From Camellia lanceoleosa (Eukaryota > Streptophyta > Magnoliopsida > Ericales > Theaceae), in contig CM045762.1 in the NCBI GenBank assembly GCA_025200525.1, positions 105,612,682 to 105,676,681 of the forward strand: a stretch of 64,000 bases of DNA, read 5' to 3'. The first letter of the stretch is position 1. Each line of letters opens with the position of its first letter. This document shows positions 35,541 to 46,439 of the stretch, one piece after another. Both the position numbers and the translations under genes were made by a program. The notes under the pieces are model-generated. The model was not told the DNA's origin, ran no database searches, and saw only the letters and a list, made by a program, of their open reading frames with translations.

Positions 35541-37452
35541 TGTAACGCCCTCAAAATTAAGCCTACTAAATATAAAACATGACATGCATTGCTAAAAGAA
35601 AACATTATATTATTCCAATCATCAGAGTATTACGAAATAAAACATCACAATAAATGCCCTACTGGCTTACATCTTGCCAAGCCAACACTTGGACACAATT
35701 CCATGAGTTCTAACTCAAAACAAATAAAGCCCTAGGCTTGAATGTTTACATAGTTCAAATAAAACAAATAAAATAAAAGCAGTCTTGAGTCCAAATCCTC
35801 TAGCTAAGTCCTTGGAGGTAGCGAACACTTTGAACACGAAAATGAAGTTCCATATAGGGTGAGCCCACGGCCAGTGGAGAAATACTAAACCAAGCATAAG
35901 AATTAACTAAAGCGGTAGCAAACATGGTTAACACAAAATAATCCATTTACAATTTCATGACACAAATGTCTACATTGCCTATGACACTTTGTCTATGGCA
36001 TAACTCACCTTCAACTATGGCTCGAACACGGCCAAACAACTCAACAAGGGTAACAAATCGGGTTAAACCTTTCTTATAACAAAATAAACACACATCTTGA
36101 TGTTATAACAATCTCAATCAAATCCACTTCCATACTTCCCAAGCGATAAACATAGTGGTGATGTATCGTATCAACAACAAATAGATAAGCATATAATTTG
36201 TATCTCTGCTATAGCGCATATAAGCGACAACCACAGGTTCATCCCCTATCTTCCCATAATCATTAACCGGTTTAGAGGTACATCCCCATCTTCCCTAAAC
36301 CGTAGTACATCCCCTATCTCCTCCCATACACAAGTAATGCATATAAACATAAAGTCATATACATAATAAATCAATACATAAATTTAATGTATTAATCCAA
36401 CTTTTATACTCAACAACAACCAAATGATTAGTTTCAATTTTGCTAATCCACATGCAATGTCTACAACAATCATGGCTATCCTCCACAGATAGCCCAAAAC
36501 AATTATTTCTAAACAAGAAATAAATATAACAACAAATGTAATTTCAACATTCTCAAAGGTAAGTATTTAAACTAACCAAATACATCATTAAACCACTAAA
36601 TTCCCAATCTCATGAATTAAACCCAATATCACAATCTTCCCTTAAATTAATTAAATAAATTAATCTATGACAAACCCTAAGGTTTCTCCCAAAATTACCA
36701 AACTACCCCCACATGCAAAATACCACCACTTAGGATTAAAAGCATTATAAATGGAGTAGGAAATCCCTACCTCGAAGAAATAACTCAAAAGAGGGAAGAT
36801 GAGAGCGATGCCCAAACTTCAAAGTGCTCCAAACCAACAATTGCTCAGATTAAATGAAAGCCCTCACTCTCCTCTATCTTATTTGTGAAGGAACTAGGGT
36901 GAAATCCACTCTAGATAGATCAATCCTAGGAGAAGATGAGTTGGGAGAGAGGAACTCGTAATCTAGGGTTTTATAAAGCGAAATTTGAAAAATGGATCTG
37001 AAACAAACTTTTGCGTGTGTTTAAACAAACTAGGCTCGCTCGGCGAAGACACAGTCGCTCGGCGACGAACCTGAAAAACCTCGCTCGGCGAAGAAGCTCG
37101 CTCGAGCCAAAGACAAACTTATTTCGCTCGGCGAAGAAAAGCTCGCTCGAGCCAACAAACACGCTTCGGGTCTAAAATCTTGGGCGCAATCCTCGCTCGA
37201 GCCAAGAAAGGCTCGCTCGGCAACGGACCAAAAAGGAAGACCTCGCTCGGCGAAGGCTACGCTCGGCGACCAACTAAAATTGAACATCAACACTTGGTTT
37301 CTAAACTCAACCAACCTACAATCAACTGCCCAAAACATCCTATAACCCAGAATAAGGAATCAAAGGACAATAACAAGCGACACTATGACAATAGGATCCA
37401 CGGAACATAAGTCGAATACAATAATCAAATGGGAAAAAGACCGGTCGCTATA
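35541..37452 (-). repeat. 5' LTR of E4
   Basis: This 1912-bp LTR is the partner of 28996-30928. Its sense start is TATAGCGACCGG and its end GGGCGTTACA. A TATA box lies at 36969-36975 and the palindrome array at 37030-37275. It differs from its partner mainly by small indels and by repeated gains of AGCG, rather than by the transitions expected from ageing. Confidence 0.92.
37030..37275 (-). promoter_or_regulatory. U3 palindrome array, E4 5' LTR
   Basis: About ten sites are present. Every site followed by CC keeps CTCGAG (three sites). Every site that would be followed by CGA or CAA is contracted to CTCGGC (seven sites). The partner LTR still has three uncontracted CTCGAGCGA sites at the matching places. 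Confidence 0.6.
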
Positions 37453-37457
37453 CTATT

Positions 37458-38606
37458 AGTGTTCTCGTGGCGTCGAAGTAATTCCCAAATTGAGATGTTA
37501 GCTTAGATCTTCTTATTTGTTTAAGGACCAAATCTTTCTCTTCTTTTGTTTCCTTTTCTTTCCTTTTCTCCACATCCTTCCAGGCTAGCTTCCCTTGATC
37601 TAGGTGTGAGGGCTTAAAAAGCTGCTTCTAGTCGGATGATCGATCTCTTGAGAATACCAAGTATCATCTAGTACATTGCTTCTGACCTTCTTTGGCGTGG
37701 GTGAAGTGTAGCTCATTATCTTCCTACCATTCTCCTGCATTTATAGATAGACAATCATCACTGCTACGACATGTATGATCCCTACTTTTCAATCATCTCT
37801 TTTTGGTTGGTATGGTGATGTTGGCCAAATTTAAAAGATTTTCCTCCTTCTCAAATATGCCCATAGCTTGGCTAGCTCTTTGCATTTATTCTTCAACTAT
37901 TGGGCTAGTTAGTCGATTGCTCTTGGATTCAGGACTAACCTCTCAACTTCTCCTCTTGGAACTTCTTTTTTCATTCTCTATTTTTGGGTCTTCTAGCTTA
38001 TTCTTTGTTTTTAGTTTCACTGCTTTCACCTTAATTTTCCTTCTCCTTTGTTTTTCTAGTGGCTTAGGCTATTTTCCTTGCTTTCTCATTATTTTCTTCT
38101 AATTCAGAATCTTCCTCACTGCTTACCTTTCTGTGGACATTGGCCAAATTGTTTAGGTTTCACCATTTAATTTGTACATCTCCCAGGCCTTGTTCATCAA
38201 AGAAATGGAGATTATCCAACTCCTTTTCCAAATCGGCCAAGTCATCAAACCCTTGCTCGAGTACATCCTTCCTAATGGCACTAATGGAGAATACATCAGG
38301 TAAAACAACCTTGAGTTTTGGATGGCCAATCGGTACAATATATCTACTGGGATCGTATCCTGACAAATCCCTAATTTCTATCACTAGCGTCTCTGTTATC
38401 ACCACAAGATTTTTGAGTTTTTTCACGAGATTGAGTTTAATCCATTATAAAACTGATTGATGCTCTCTAGAAATGTGGACTTCAAGTTTAGGTGAATGGA
38501 AAAGGGTTACATTATATGTTGGGGTCAAAAGGTGAGGAGATAGTGTATGGATAAGGTTAAAAGACGAAGAGGTGGCGGAACTCAATCATGAGTAGGCAAA
38601 GGGGTT
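37458..38606 (-). pseudogene. Ogre/Tat-like gag-protease linker (E5), right part
   Basis: This continues E5 after the E4 insertion. It aligns with E7 at about 57700-57850, for example in the block around TTGATCTAGGTGTG at 37597 and the WYLGxxDHMTRSGR-like coding that follows. An open stretch at 38426-38160 encodes an acidic segment of 88 residues with DLADLEKELDNLHF, consistent with the linker between zinc knuckle and protease. Frames are broken elsewhere. Confidence 0.7.
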
Positions 38607-39008
38607 TGTGAAGGCCCTGAAAATCTTATTTTCTTAAAGTCACTTACTTTTAAATTATTTCTTTGAAGTCTCTCTATTTCTTAATTAATTACAAAAATGC
38701 ATGTGCCAACTAAAACCACATAAACCCTAATCGATTTTAGGTAACAGGAATCATTCTAATACTCTAGCATTGATTAATTGACTCCTAAATGTGGAATTAC
38801 CACTTGAAAATCCTAGATTTTCCGGTTTTATTTTGTTTACGTTGGTAGATAGCCTTTTTATTTGAAACAAGAATCTAGATGGAATTAGACACTCTAACTC
38901 TAATTTAATTTAATTCTACACTAAAATAAATATTCCAATTCATAATTAAACCCAAACCCTCACATTTTATTAAACAACACAAAAGACCCCAAAATAAGTA
39001 CCATAATA
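38607..39008 (-). repeat. Truncated chromovirus-type LTR
   Basis: The sequence begins TGTGAAGGCCCTGAAAATC, which would be the 3' end of a minus-strand LTR (ending ...GGCCTTCACA). It is cut by the T-rich LINE end at 39008. It is AT-rich and has no coding. Confidence 0.4.
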
Positions 39009-40105
39009 TACTTTTTTTTTTTTTTGATCGTTAAGAAAAATTTCCATTAAACAAAGATGAAATTGTGGCACAGAAGATGGGATGTACTGAGAGAGATTCG
39101 GTAGTATAAAATACTCTACCATTGCTACTCGTATCCATACAACCAACCCTAAGCCTTCGTTATTTTAGAATTATAGAGTTAAGAAGAACTTAACTAGAAA
39201 ATTAAAATACATGAATCCCCAATGCGTGAAAACCCACAACAACACCTAGAAACAAACTAAAAGAAACAAAACAACACCCACAAACACAATTTGCTAAAAC
39301 AAACTAAAAACAAAAACTAAACTAAATCACCCAGCGGCCGAACCCCTCAGCGTCCATGACTGCGTCCAATCTGCAGGCCATCCTAGGACCCACGCCTCGC
39401 AACGCCGAGCGCTGGCTCCCCGTCTCATTTCTAATCAGCCAAAATTTAAGAAACAAAAGAAACTAACGCCTTTGCCCAAGATCGTGCACTCACGCCATCG
39501 ACCTGCGACAACATCCAAGAGCAGCATACACACCGGACAAACTCCATAGGGCTTCGCGGCTTCTCGCGCGGCCATCTCCAGTGACCTTCTCACAGGCGAA
39601 AACTCCTGTGCGGAAAATACCTTCTCCGGCAGCTCACACCGGACCCTCCACCAACCTTCTCCCGCGGGGCCTTCACGGTAACTGCTCCTTTGGCCAAGCA
39701 CATACGAGGTAGAAAATCCTCGCTCCACAAGTGAAATACCACTCCAACAACCCACATCACCTTTGCCAAGGCAGCATTGCACTCGGTACGTCGCTCTGAC
39801 CTTCACAGACTTCTCCAGTCGGACATCGCTATGACCTTCTCCAGGCCAGAAAACTCCATCGGGACTACACCTCTGACTTCCTTGTAATGACCACTCACAG
39901 GAATTAAAAACTTCCCTCATACTTGGCCCGTGACTCCCACCAAAAGAAACCCGTAGGTGAAAGATCCGAATCCAACTCCATCGGACTCCCTAAGAACGAC
40001 ATCTCCTCCCAAAGATCGTAACCAAAGCGAACCCCTAAGTGCAGACCCCACCCAGGCCATAGCGAGCAGAAAAAAATGAAAGCGATTGGGATTCAAGTTT
40101 ATTAA
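39009..40105 (-). mobile_element. LINE-like 3' end followed by an unassigned GC-rich stretch
   Basis: A T run at 39009-39023, then GATCGTTAAGAAAAATTTCC, is a typical plant LINE 3' end seen on the minus strand. To the right, from about 39340, GC content rises sharply to well over half. There is an open frame at 39920-39435 (161 residues, rich in Gly, Arg and Cys) and a further partial frame running into the gap. I do not recognise the protein. It may be part of a LINE ORF, or unrelated sequence. Confidence 0.45.
39435..39920 (-). CDS. Unrecognised 161-residue open frame
   Basis: This frame opens with MREVFNSCEWSLQGSQRCSP and contains EGWWRVRCELPEKVFSAQEF and SPVRRSLEMAAREA. I know no family with these strings and see no catalytic motif. 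Nearby words (PGEGHSDVRLEKSVKVRA) look like repeats of each other. It lies upstream, in sense, of a LINE-like poly-A end and 186 bp from the assembly gap. It may be a LINE ORF1 segment or a chance frame in GC-rich DNA. Confidence 0.25.
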   Translation of the reverse strand: MREVFNSCEWSLQGSQRCSPDGVFWPGEGHSDVRLEKSVKVRATYRVQCCLGKGDVGCWSGISLVERGFSTSYVLGQRSSYREGPAGEGWWRVRCELPEKVFSAQEFSPVRRSLEMAAREAAKPYGVCPVCMLLLDVVAGRWRECTILGKGVSFFCFLNFG

Positions 40106-40205
40106 NNNNNNNNNNNNNNNNNNNNNNNNNNNNNNNNNNNNNNNNNNNNNNNNNNNNNNNNNNNNNNNNNNNNNNNNNNNNNNNNNNNNNNNNNNNNNNN
40201 NNNNN
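40106..40205. other. Assembly gap, 100 N
   Basis: Exactly 100 N are present, a common placeholder for a scaffold gap of unknown size. Sequence left of it (GC-rich, LINE-like) and right of it (copia integrase) may not be adjacent in the genome. Confidence 0.98.
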
Positions 40206-41120
40206 AAGGCTTCATCTTTACTTCTCAATAAGTAAACATAGCAATATCGAAAGTGCAATCATCAATAAAAGTAATAAAATACCTTTTACCTCCTCTAGTT
40301 TGAACAAATTTTTAAATCATAGATATTTGTGTGAATTAAACTTAAAGGTTCAAGATTTTTCTACTTATTAAATGATGTCTTAGTAAGTTTTGCCTCAACA
40401 CAAATTTCACATTTATGATTAGGATCAAACTTCAAGTTTGGCAAACATTATAAAGAAACAAGTCTACGTAAAGAATTAAAATTTACATGTCCTAATCTAC
40501 TATGCCATAAAAAGAAGACTCATCAATATAAAAAGAAAAAGTGTTTTTATTATTAATAGCCAAATTTGGTACAACAATTAAAACATTGAGCTTAAAAAGC
40601 CCATCACTCATGTAATCTCGCCCCTACATACATCTTGGAGAGTACAACCTTGTCAGATTCAAAGACTAATCTAAACTATTCTTGATTAACAATGACTTCG
40701 AAATCAAATTCTTACGAATTCATCACATGGAGTACATTGTTAAGAGTGAGTTTTTTCACACATCATTTTTAGCACGATATTTCCTTGTCCTTATATGGTT
40801 GAAGCCGGAGGAGTTTCCATCAAAAAATTGTTCTACTTTCCATCACTTTGTAGGTTGTGAACATCTTCTTATTTGCATAGATATGGTTGGTTGCTCCAAA
40901 GATTCCACTACTACTTTGGGATTGCCCACTAAATTTGCCTCAAAGACTACTACAAGAAGATTGATGTCCTGTCACTCCATCGAAAAGATAAAATCCCTGC
41001 TATGTTGGCTTGTGTTGGCTTTTTGCTTGAACTCCTTCGTCCTTGTGAACGGACAATCCTTAGTGCAATGTCCCTCTTTCAGATACAAAATATTTGCTTT
41101 TGAACCTTTTATTGAAGCCC
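40206..41120 (-). pseudogene. Ty1/copia pol remnant: integrase start, pre-integrase, knuckle
   Basis: On the minus strand, the gap-proximal end encodes FIDDC and, after a frameshift, YVYLLRSKDEA, the start of a copia integrase core. Further right, 40540-40380 reads LWHSRLGHVNFNSLRRL and then FDPNHKCEICVEAKLTKTSF, the GAG-pre-integrase domain with its zinc-binding residues. A CCHC remnant with EGHCTKDCP lies at about 41075. Stops and frameshifts are frequent. Pol downstream of the integrase start would lie in or beyond the gap. Confidence 0.85.
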
Positions 41121-42032
41121 ATTGTTGATCCCTTTGTTGATCTTATTAGTGATCCTTATTGCCATCATGCTTTCGCTTCTTGTTGTTGAATTTTGATCCT
41201 TGTCCATGTTCCACAACATTTGCTTTTTCTTTGCATGATATGGTTTCGAAGTTCTTGTCGAACCACAATTGTCCTTCTTAATTCTGCAAGACTATTAGTT
41301 CCTCCAATTTCATCTCCTTGCACTTTTTTTCAGATAATTCTTCTGAATTCTTTCCGTGAATGTGGCAATTTTTTCAATGATCGCCACTTGGAAAGATTCA
41401 CCAACAACCATCCTTCTCGCATGCTTGTCATGGAGAATTAATTGAAGATCTTAAACATGGCTAATAACCATCTTGAATCCATCATTTTAAAATCCGTGAA
41501 ACGGCCGACAACAAATTTCTTTGTACCGCATCCTCGATTTATATTTTAGGATCTAGAGATTCCATAGTTCTTTTGTGGTGTTTTTGACACTATACACATT
41601 GTGCAGTTGTATTCTCCAACCATTGAGGATATAATTCCGACGAGAAAATCACCATGCTTCCATGCATCGATTGCGATAACTACTTGCCTGGCCAATTTCT
41701 CCCTCGCTCATCTCGAGTTTTTCATGAGTGAAGCGAGCCAAATTCAATGTAGTAAGATAAAACATCATCTTTTGTTTCCATCTTTTAAAATCATTTCCAT
41801 TGAATTTTTCTAGCTTCTCCCCATGATTTACTAATACTGCCGGAGTCATCATTGGTGCTGTGTGGGGGTGGAAGTACAAATACCTCAATATTGCTCGTTT
41901 AATAGTCATATTTCGACGTAAATAAAATGCACCAATCACAAAATTATACAAAATATGATTTACACACAAAATATATGTAAAAATATTTTGTAACAAAATT
42001 GCAATGATGAACAAGATATGACTACAATGCAA
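41121..42032 (-). pseudogene. Ty1/copia gag remnant
   Basis: The start near 41860 reads MMTPAVLVNHGEKLEKFNG and then DFKRWKQKMMFYLTTLNLA, the N-terminal Gag motif of plant copia elements (UBN2/gag-polypeptide type). Codons further upstream in the open frame look non-coding. The rest toward 41121 is broken by shifts. Together with the pol remnant and the LTR at 42166 it makes up the 5' half of one element. Confidence 0.82.
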
Positions 42033-42165
42033 TCAAAGAAATCATTAAACAAGATATTACTACTATTTAAGAAATTAAATAGTATACGACTACTATTTAA
42101 TTTTAAAACAAAATATTTGTTCCGTCAAACACACAAATAAAATAAATAAAAATCTACTTTAAGAT

Positions 42166-43295
42166 TGTTAGCACCTCAGTGGTTGTGTGTTTGTAAATTA
42201 AATGTACAAAGAAAATAAACAACAAAATAAAATTAAATAATCTAGAAAATAAAAAATTAAATTCCAAATTAATTGCTTACAGAAATTCTAAGTTGTGGCT
42301 TGTGTTGGATATGATCTCCTTAAGGTAGATTTCACATTCACTCTGGTGCTTCGAAATTTAACGACGTCTACTTCCCAAGATGCAACGACTAATACTTGAT
42401 TTGTAGCACTACAAAATAAAGTTTGGTGAACCAAAACTTTGTTGTGACTCTATTGTTTTCTTCCTGAAATTAAATGGTAGATGAATGTAAAACAAAAAGA
42501 TAGACATGGAAGAAGAAAACGAAATGCTCAGTGGAAAAAATTGGATGGATTGAATGTTGGAATAATAGACTATTTATAGGAGAACATGTGGCTTGTCAAA
42601 ACAAGTTTCAATAGGTATAAACTCGTTTCGAATAGAATGCATCCGGTTTCAACAAGTAGAAACTCGGTCGTAATAGAAACAGATCTGTTTGGTTGAATTC
42701 AACAGTTCTAATGTAAATCTTCGGTTAGAATTCAACAAGTATGAACTCGCTTTTGGGTAGAGAAAAAATCGACAGATTTATTTTGAATTTTGAAACTAAA
42801 ATTCAAAAATAAATGAATAAAATAAAATGTAAGTATTGGGTCAAATAAGTCCAACCTAAACCACGATCTAAGCCCCGCCGTCTGCTGGGGACTAAGAATG
42901 CAAAGAAGACGCTGCAGCGTGTGTTTTTGTTTTGGGTCTAATAGGTTACCCATAACCTCACCCTTCCACAAAACTTGGGTATCCATTGGGGTCCATCTCA
43001 AATATGGCAAGCTAGAGTTTATACACCCACATAACCGTAAGTTTTCCAATGCGGGACAAGCACATTTCACAAATGTGTAGGAAACCCACCTAAAGCCATA
43101 TCCACTAACCGAAAATGTGCGCTGAATTCTCATTCATCCGAAAATGATTTTGAGCAACCAAATATACGATGTTATTCACTACACGACATTAAATATGAAT
43201 GCAATTAGAAACATTAAAAACAGTGCTTGGGTCCTACCTAAATTAAAGCTCAAAGTTAGCAAAAAATAAAGATATTTCAAAGCCATTTTCCAACA
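42166..43295 (-). repeat. Probable 5' LTR of the Ty1/copia element
   Basis: On the sense strand this would start TGTTGGAAAATGG at 43295 and end GGTGCTAACA at 42166, giving TGTT...AACA ends. A TATA box (CTATAAATAG) lies at about 42568-42577. U3 contains three degenerate AACAAGTAGAAACTCG-like repeats (42600-42750). No clear PBS follows, and the partner LTR is not in the window, so the borders are provisional. Confidence 0.5.
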
Positions 43296-43538
43296 CTTTT
43301 TGCGACCAAAAAGTTGTTGCTAAAAGTGTTATTTCTTGTACTAAAAGGGGCGATTTATTATGAAATTAGAAATTTCAAGGGGTGGAATGTAATTTCCAGA
43401 ATCACAGTAGGCGATTTATATTTTAATCAAATCTTAGGAGGTGTACTTGTAAGATACAGAGTTAATCATATTTATCAAATTTGGTATCAAGACTACACGA
43501 TGTGGGATTGGGAGTGGGTGTTGTGATAGTACCCATGT
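43296..43538. other. Unassigned spacer
   Basis: I see nothing definite here between the copia LTR and the next LTR-like start. It would contain the target duplication of the copia element, beginning CTTTT, if the LTR border is right. Confidence 0.35.
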
Positions 43539-44065
43539 TGTCACGCCCCGTATGGTTTATTTCGATCTTATTTTGATAATCCGAATAAAGGTATATTATA
43601 GGATTGGTTGAGTATAATATCCTTATAAAAATGAAATTAATCGAACAAATATAATCACATGATCAAAATGAATAATAACCTAAAAATTATTAAAATCACA
43701 CTAATCGCTTATTTTTTAAACATAAACGTAAGTCTTGTTGTAAGTTATAGATGTCTAATTGACTAGAATTTTTTCATGGATGATCTACTTAACAAACCCT
43801 ACACTATGAATATTTTGGATCATTAAAATAAACTCAAGACGGCTTTCACCTGCTCACAACACGATGCTACGCCTATAAGGCACATCACCAACCTCATTCC
43901 CGTGATGTGAAGCTAATCTTTAAAGATTGCCATGCTTTTAACTAGTGAATAAGAAATTCAAAATTCCAACCTTAATAGTAACTTTAATAATAGTAATAAT
44001 AAATAAATAAACTATTTACATTTTAAGGCTTAATATATTTTGTCCTAAGCTCAAGGGTTTGTGTA
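43539..44065 (-). repeat. LTR-like fragment starting TGTCACGCCCCG
   Basis: The first bases (TGTCACGCCCCG) match the plus-strand left end of minus-oriented chromovirus LTRs here (TGTAACGCCC). The rest is AT-rich and interrupted by S4 at 44066. No coding is present. Confidence 0.4.
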
Positions 44066-46028
44066 TATAATCATTCCTGCCTTTTCCTATTTAATTATTG
44101 TATCCGCACTTGGGTTCTGTGAGATTCCGGCATTATATAATTATTGTTGTCCTTCAAATCCCTATTCTTAAGTTATGGGTTGTGTTATGTGTTTGTTACT
44201 GTGTTGGTTGGGTCCTAAACCAAGTGTTGTTGTTCGCTTTTGGGTTGGTCGCCGAGCGAGGTTTGGGCCGCTCGAGGGAGGTTTGAGTTTTGACTCTGGT
44301 GGCTCGAGCCAGGATTTCTTCGCTCGAGCGAGCGATTGCGTCTAGTATGGACCTAAGAGTAGTGTTTCTTCGCTCGAGCGAGCTTTTCTTCGCTCGAGCG
44401 AGTGAGGTGTATGTTTTGTTCTTCGCCGAGCGAGCATTCGTCGCCGAGCATGCTTCGGGTTGCAGACCAAGCATTGCATTCTTGGCTCGAGCGAGCTTTT
44501 CTTCGCCGAGCGAGTCTTTCAGTCCAGTCGCCGAGCGACCATGTTCGCCGAGCGAGCCTGTCAATTTTAAATAGACAAGAATGAATTTAATCAGTTTTTA
44601 TCCTCTTGATTCTAAACCCTAGTTCCGAAGTTCTCTCTCTCTCAACTCACCTTTTCTCTTAGGTTTGATCTATTTAGAGTGAGTTTCACCCTAGTTGCTT
44701 TATTAAAAAGGTAGTGTGGGTCAAGGGCTTCAGCTTTAATCAACAATCTTGGAGTTGGAGCACTTTGAGTTTGGGTCATCATCTTCGCCTTCTCTTTTGG
44801 GTTATTTCTTCGAGGTAGGGATTTCCTACTCCAATGTATAATGCTTTTGTTCTAAGTTCCGCATTTTAATATGTTGGGGTATTTTGGTAATTTTGGGAAA
44901 AACCCTAATTGTTTAAATTAATTGAATTGTATATTTAATTTGAGGAACATTGGGGAAATTAGTTAAATTCATGTGATTGAAGAATTTATTAATTAAATGG
45001 GGTAGTTGGTTAATTGAAATCACTCGTCTATTTAATTGTTGAATTATTTATTTCCAAGTCTAGAAATAACTGTTTTGGGCTATCGGTGGAGGATAGTCGT
45101 GATTGTTGTAGACATTGCATGTGGATTAGGGATAACTGAAACTAATCATTGGTTAAGTCATAAATCTTGACTGTTGAATTAATACAAACATTATGTGTAT
45201 TGATTGTGTGTTGTATATGTTATGTGTTTACATACATTATTTTGTGTGGGAGGAGATAGGGGATGTACTCCACGGTTTAGGGGAAGATAGGAGATGGACC
45301 TCTAAACCGGATTTTGTTTGGGAGGAGATAGGGGATGGACTCCATTAGCATCACTTTTATGTGTGCTTATTTATATTGAAGTGTTTTATTGATACAACAC
45401 TGAAATGTGTATCAATCTGGAAGTATGAAGTGTTTTGATATGAGCCCTCGAGTCTCATTTGTGTTGTTGATATTGGAAGTAATGTGAATATGCTATATAG
45501 TTCACTGCTGTAAGTTGGCTGTGTTCTGAGCCACATTGATGATAATGGATATTGATAAGTGTCATAGACATTAGTGTCTTAAAATTGTATATTGATATAA
45601 TTGATTATCATGGTTAACCATCTATTAAGTGTTATTGCTTTATTCAATGCTTATATTTGGTTTAGTATATTTCTACTGGGCTGTGGCTCACCCTATATGG
45701 GAACATCATTTTCAGGTCCAGGTGATTCGCTACCTCCAAGGAATTAGCTTGGAAGAAATTGGACTTTGAAGCCTTGATTTTAGTTATTTGTTTTTATCTG
45801 AATTACATGTAAACATTCAAGCCTAAGGCTTTATTTGTATTTGAGTTAGAACTCATAATTTTGTGTCCAAGTGTTGGCTTGGCAAGATGTAAGCCCCTAG
45901 GGCATTTATTTTGATGTTACATGTAATGTTTTTATTTAGAAATACTCTGATGAATGAATTGTGGTTTATTTACTTCAGTAATGCATCTTATTATTGTGCA
46001 TGTTGGATATTATTTTGAGGGCATTACA
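44066..46028 (+). mobile_element. S4: solo LTR of the E4 family, plus orientation
   Basis: This 1963-bp LTR aligns with the reverse complement of the E4 LTRs along its length. It starts TATAATCATTCC and ends GAGGGCATTACA, with a perfect GTGTA duplication at 44061-44065 and 46029-46033. That duplication forces the TA start. It contains the U3 palindrome array at 44245-44565, then a leader of CT-rich sequence. No internal sequence adjoins it. Confidence 0.87.
44245..44565 (+). promoter_or_regulatory. U3 palindrome array, S4
   Basis: About twelve CGCTCGAGCG-type sites are present. CTTCGCTCGAGCGAG occurs three times intact. Contracted forms (CGCCGAGCG, the complement of CGCTCGGCG) occur about six times. 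The array lies directly upstream of the presumed transcription start, as in E4. Confidence 0.6.
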
Positions 46029-46033
46029 GTGTA

Positions 46034-46439
46034 ATTTACACTTTTGAAAATATGGATCTTACGTGGCAAGGGCGTTTTAGGAATGCAAACAAATTCATGA
46101 AAGATTTGAAATAGAAGGAAACATGCATGTATGTGGTTGTTTTGGAGATCAGAATTTCAATGGTTGTTCATTAATTAAAATAAAATTAAAAAATTGAAAA
46201 AAGAGAAGAAAAAAAATAAAACATCCGCGTCACCTCCCTGCTTTTTCTCTGGTGTGTATGCTTTTTAGAATCAAACAATATGTTAGTGTGGCAATTTTTA
46301 ATTTTTAATTTTTTATTTATTTATTTATTTATTTTTTTGTAAGAGGAAATTTTAATTGCTTATAGGGCAAGAATAAAAAGCCTCCAATCCAAATCCCCAC
46401 TTTTTCTTAAACTTAATTTTCCTCTCAACTACTTATTAT
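46034..46439. other. AT-rich spacer
   Basis: This AT-rich DNA with A and T runs (for example ATTTATTTATTTATTT near 46320) has no recognisable coding or element ends. Confidence 0.4.

Larger units (their letters stand above)
28996..37452 (-). mobile_element. E4: Ty3/gypsy chromovirus, complete ends, defective interior
   Basis: This minus-strand element has LTRs at 28996-30928 (3') and 35541-37452 (5') and a perfect CTATT duplication at 28991-28995 and 37453-37457. Its interior of 4.6 kb is shorter than usual. It holds gag with zinc knuckles, RNase H, integrase and a chromodomain, but I cannot see a protease or reverse transcriptase. The coding parts are shredded by many 1-4 nt changes. Both LTRs begin TATA on the sense strand rather than TG. 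The family is related to but distinct from E2. Confidence 0.92.
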
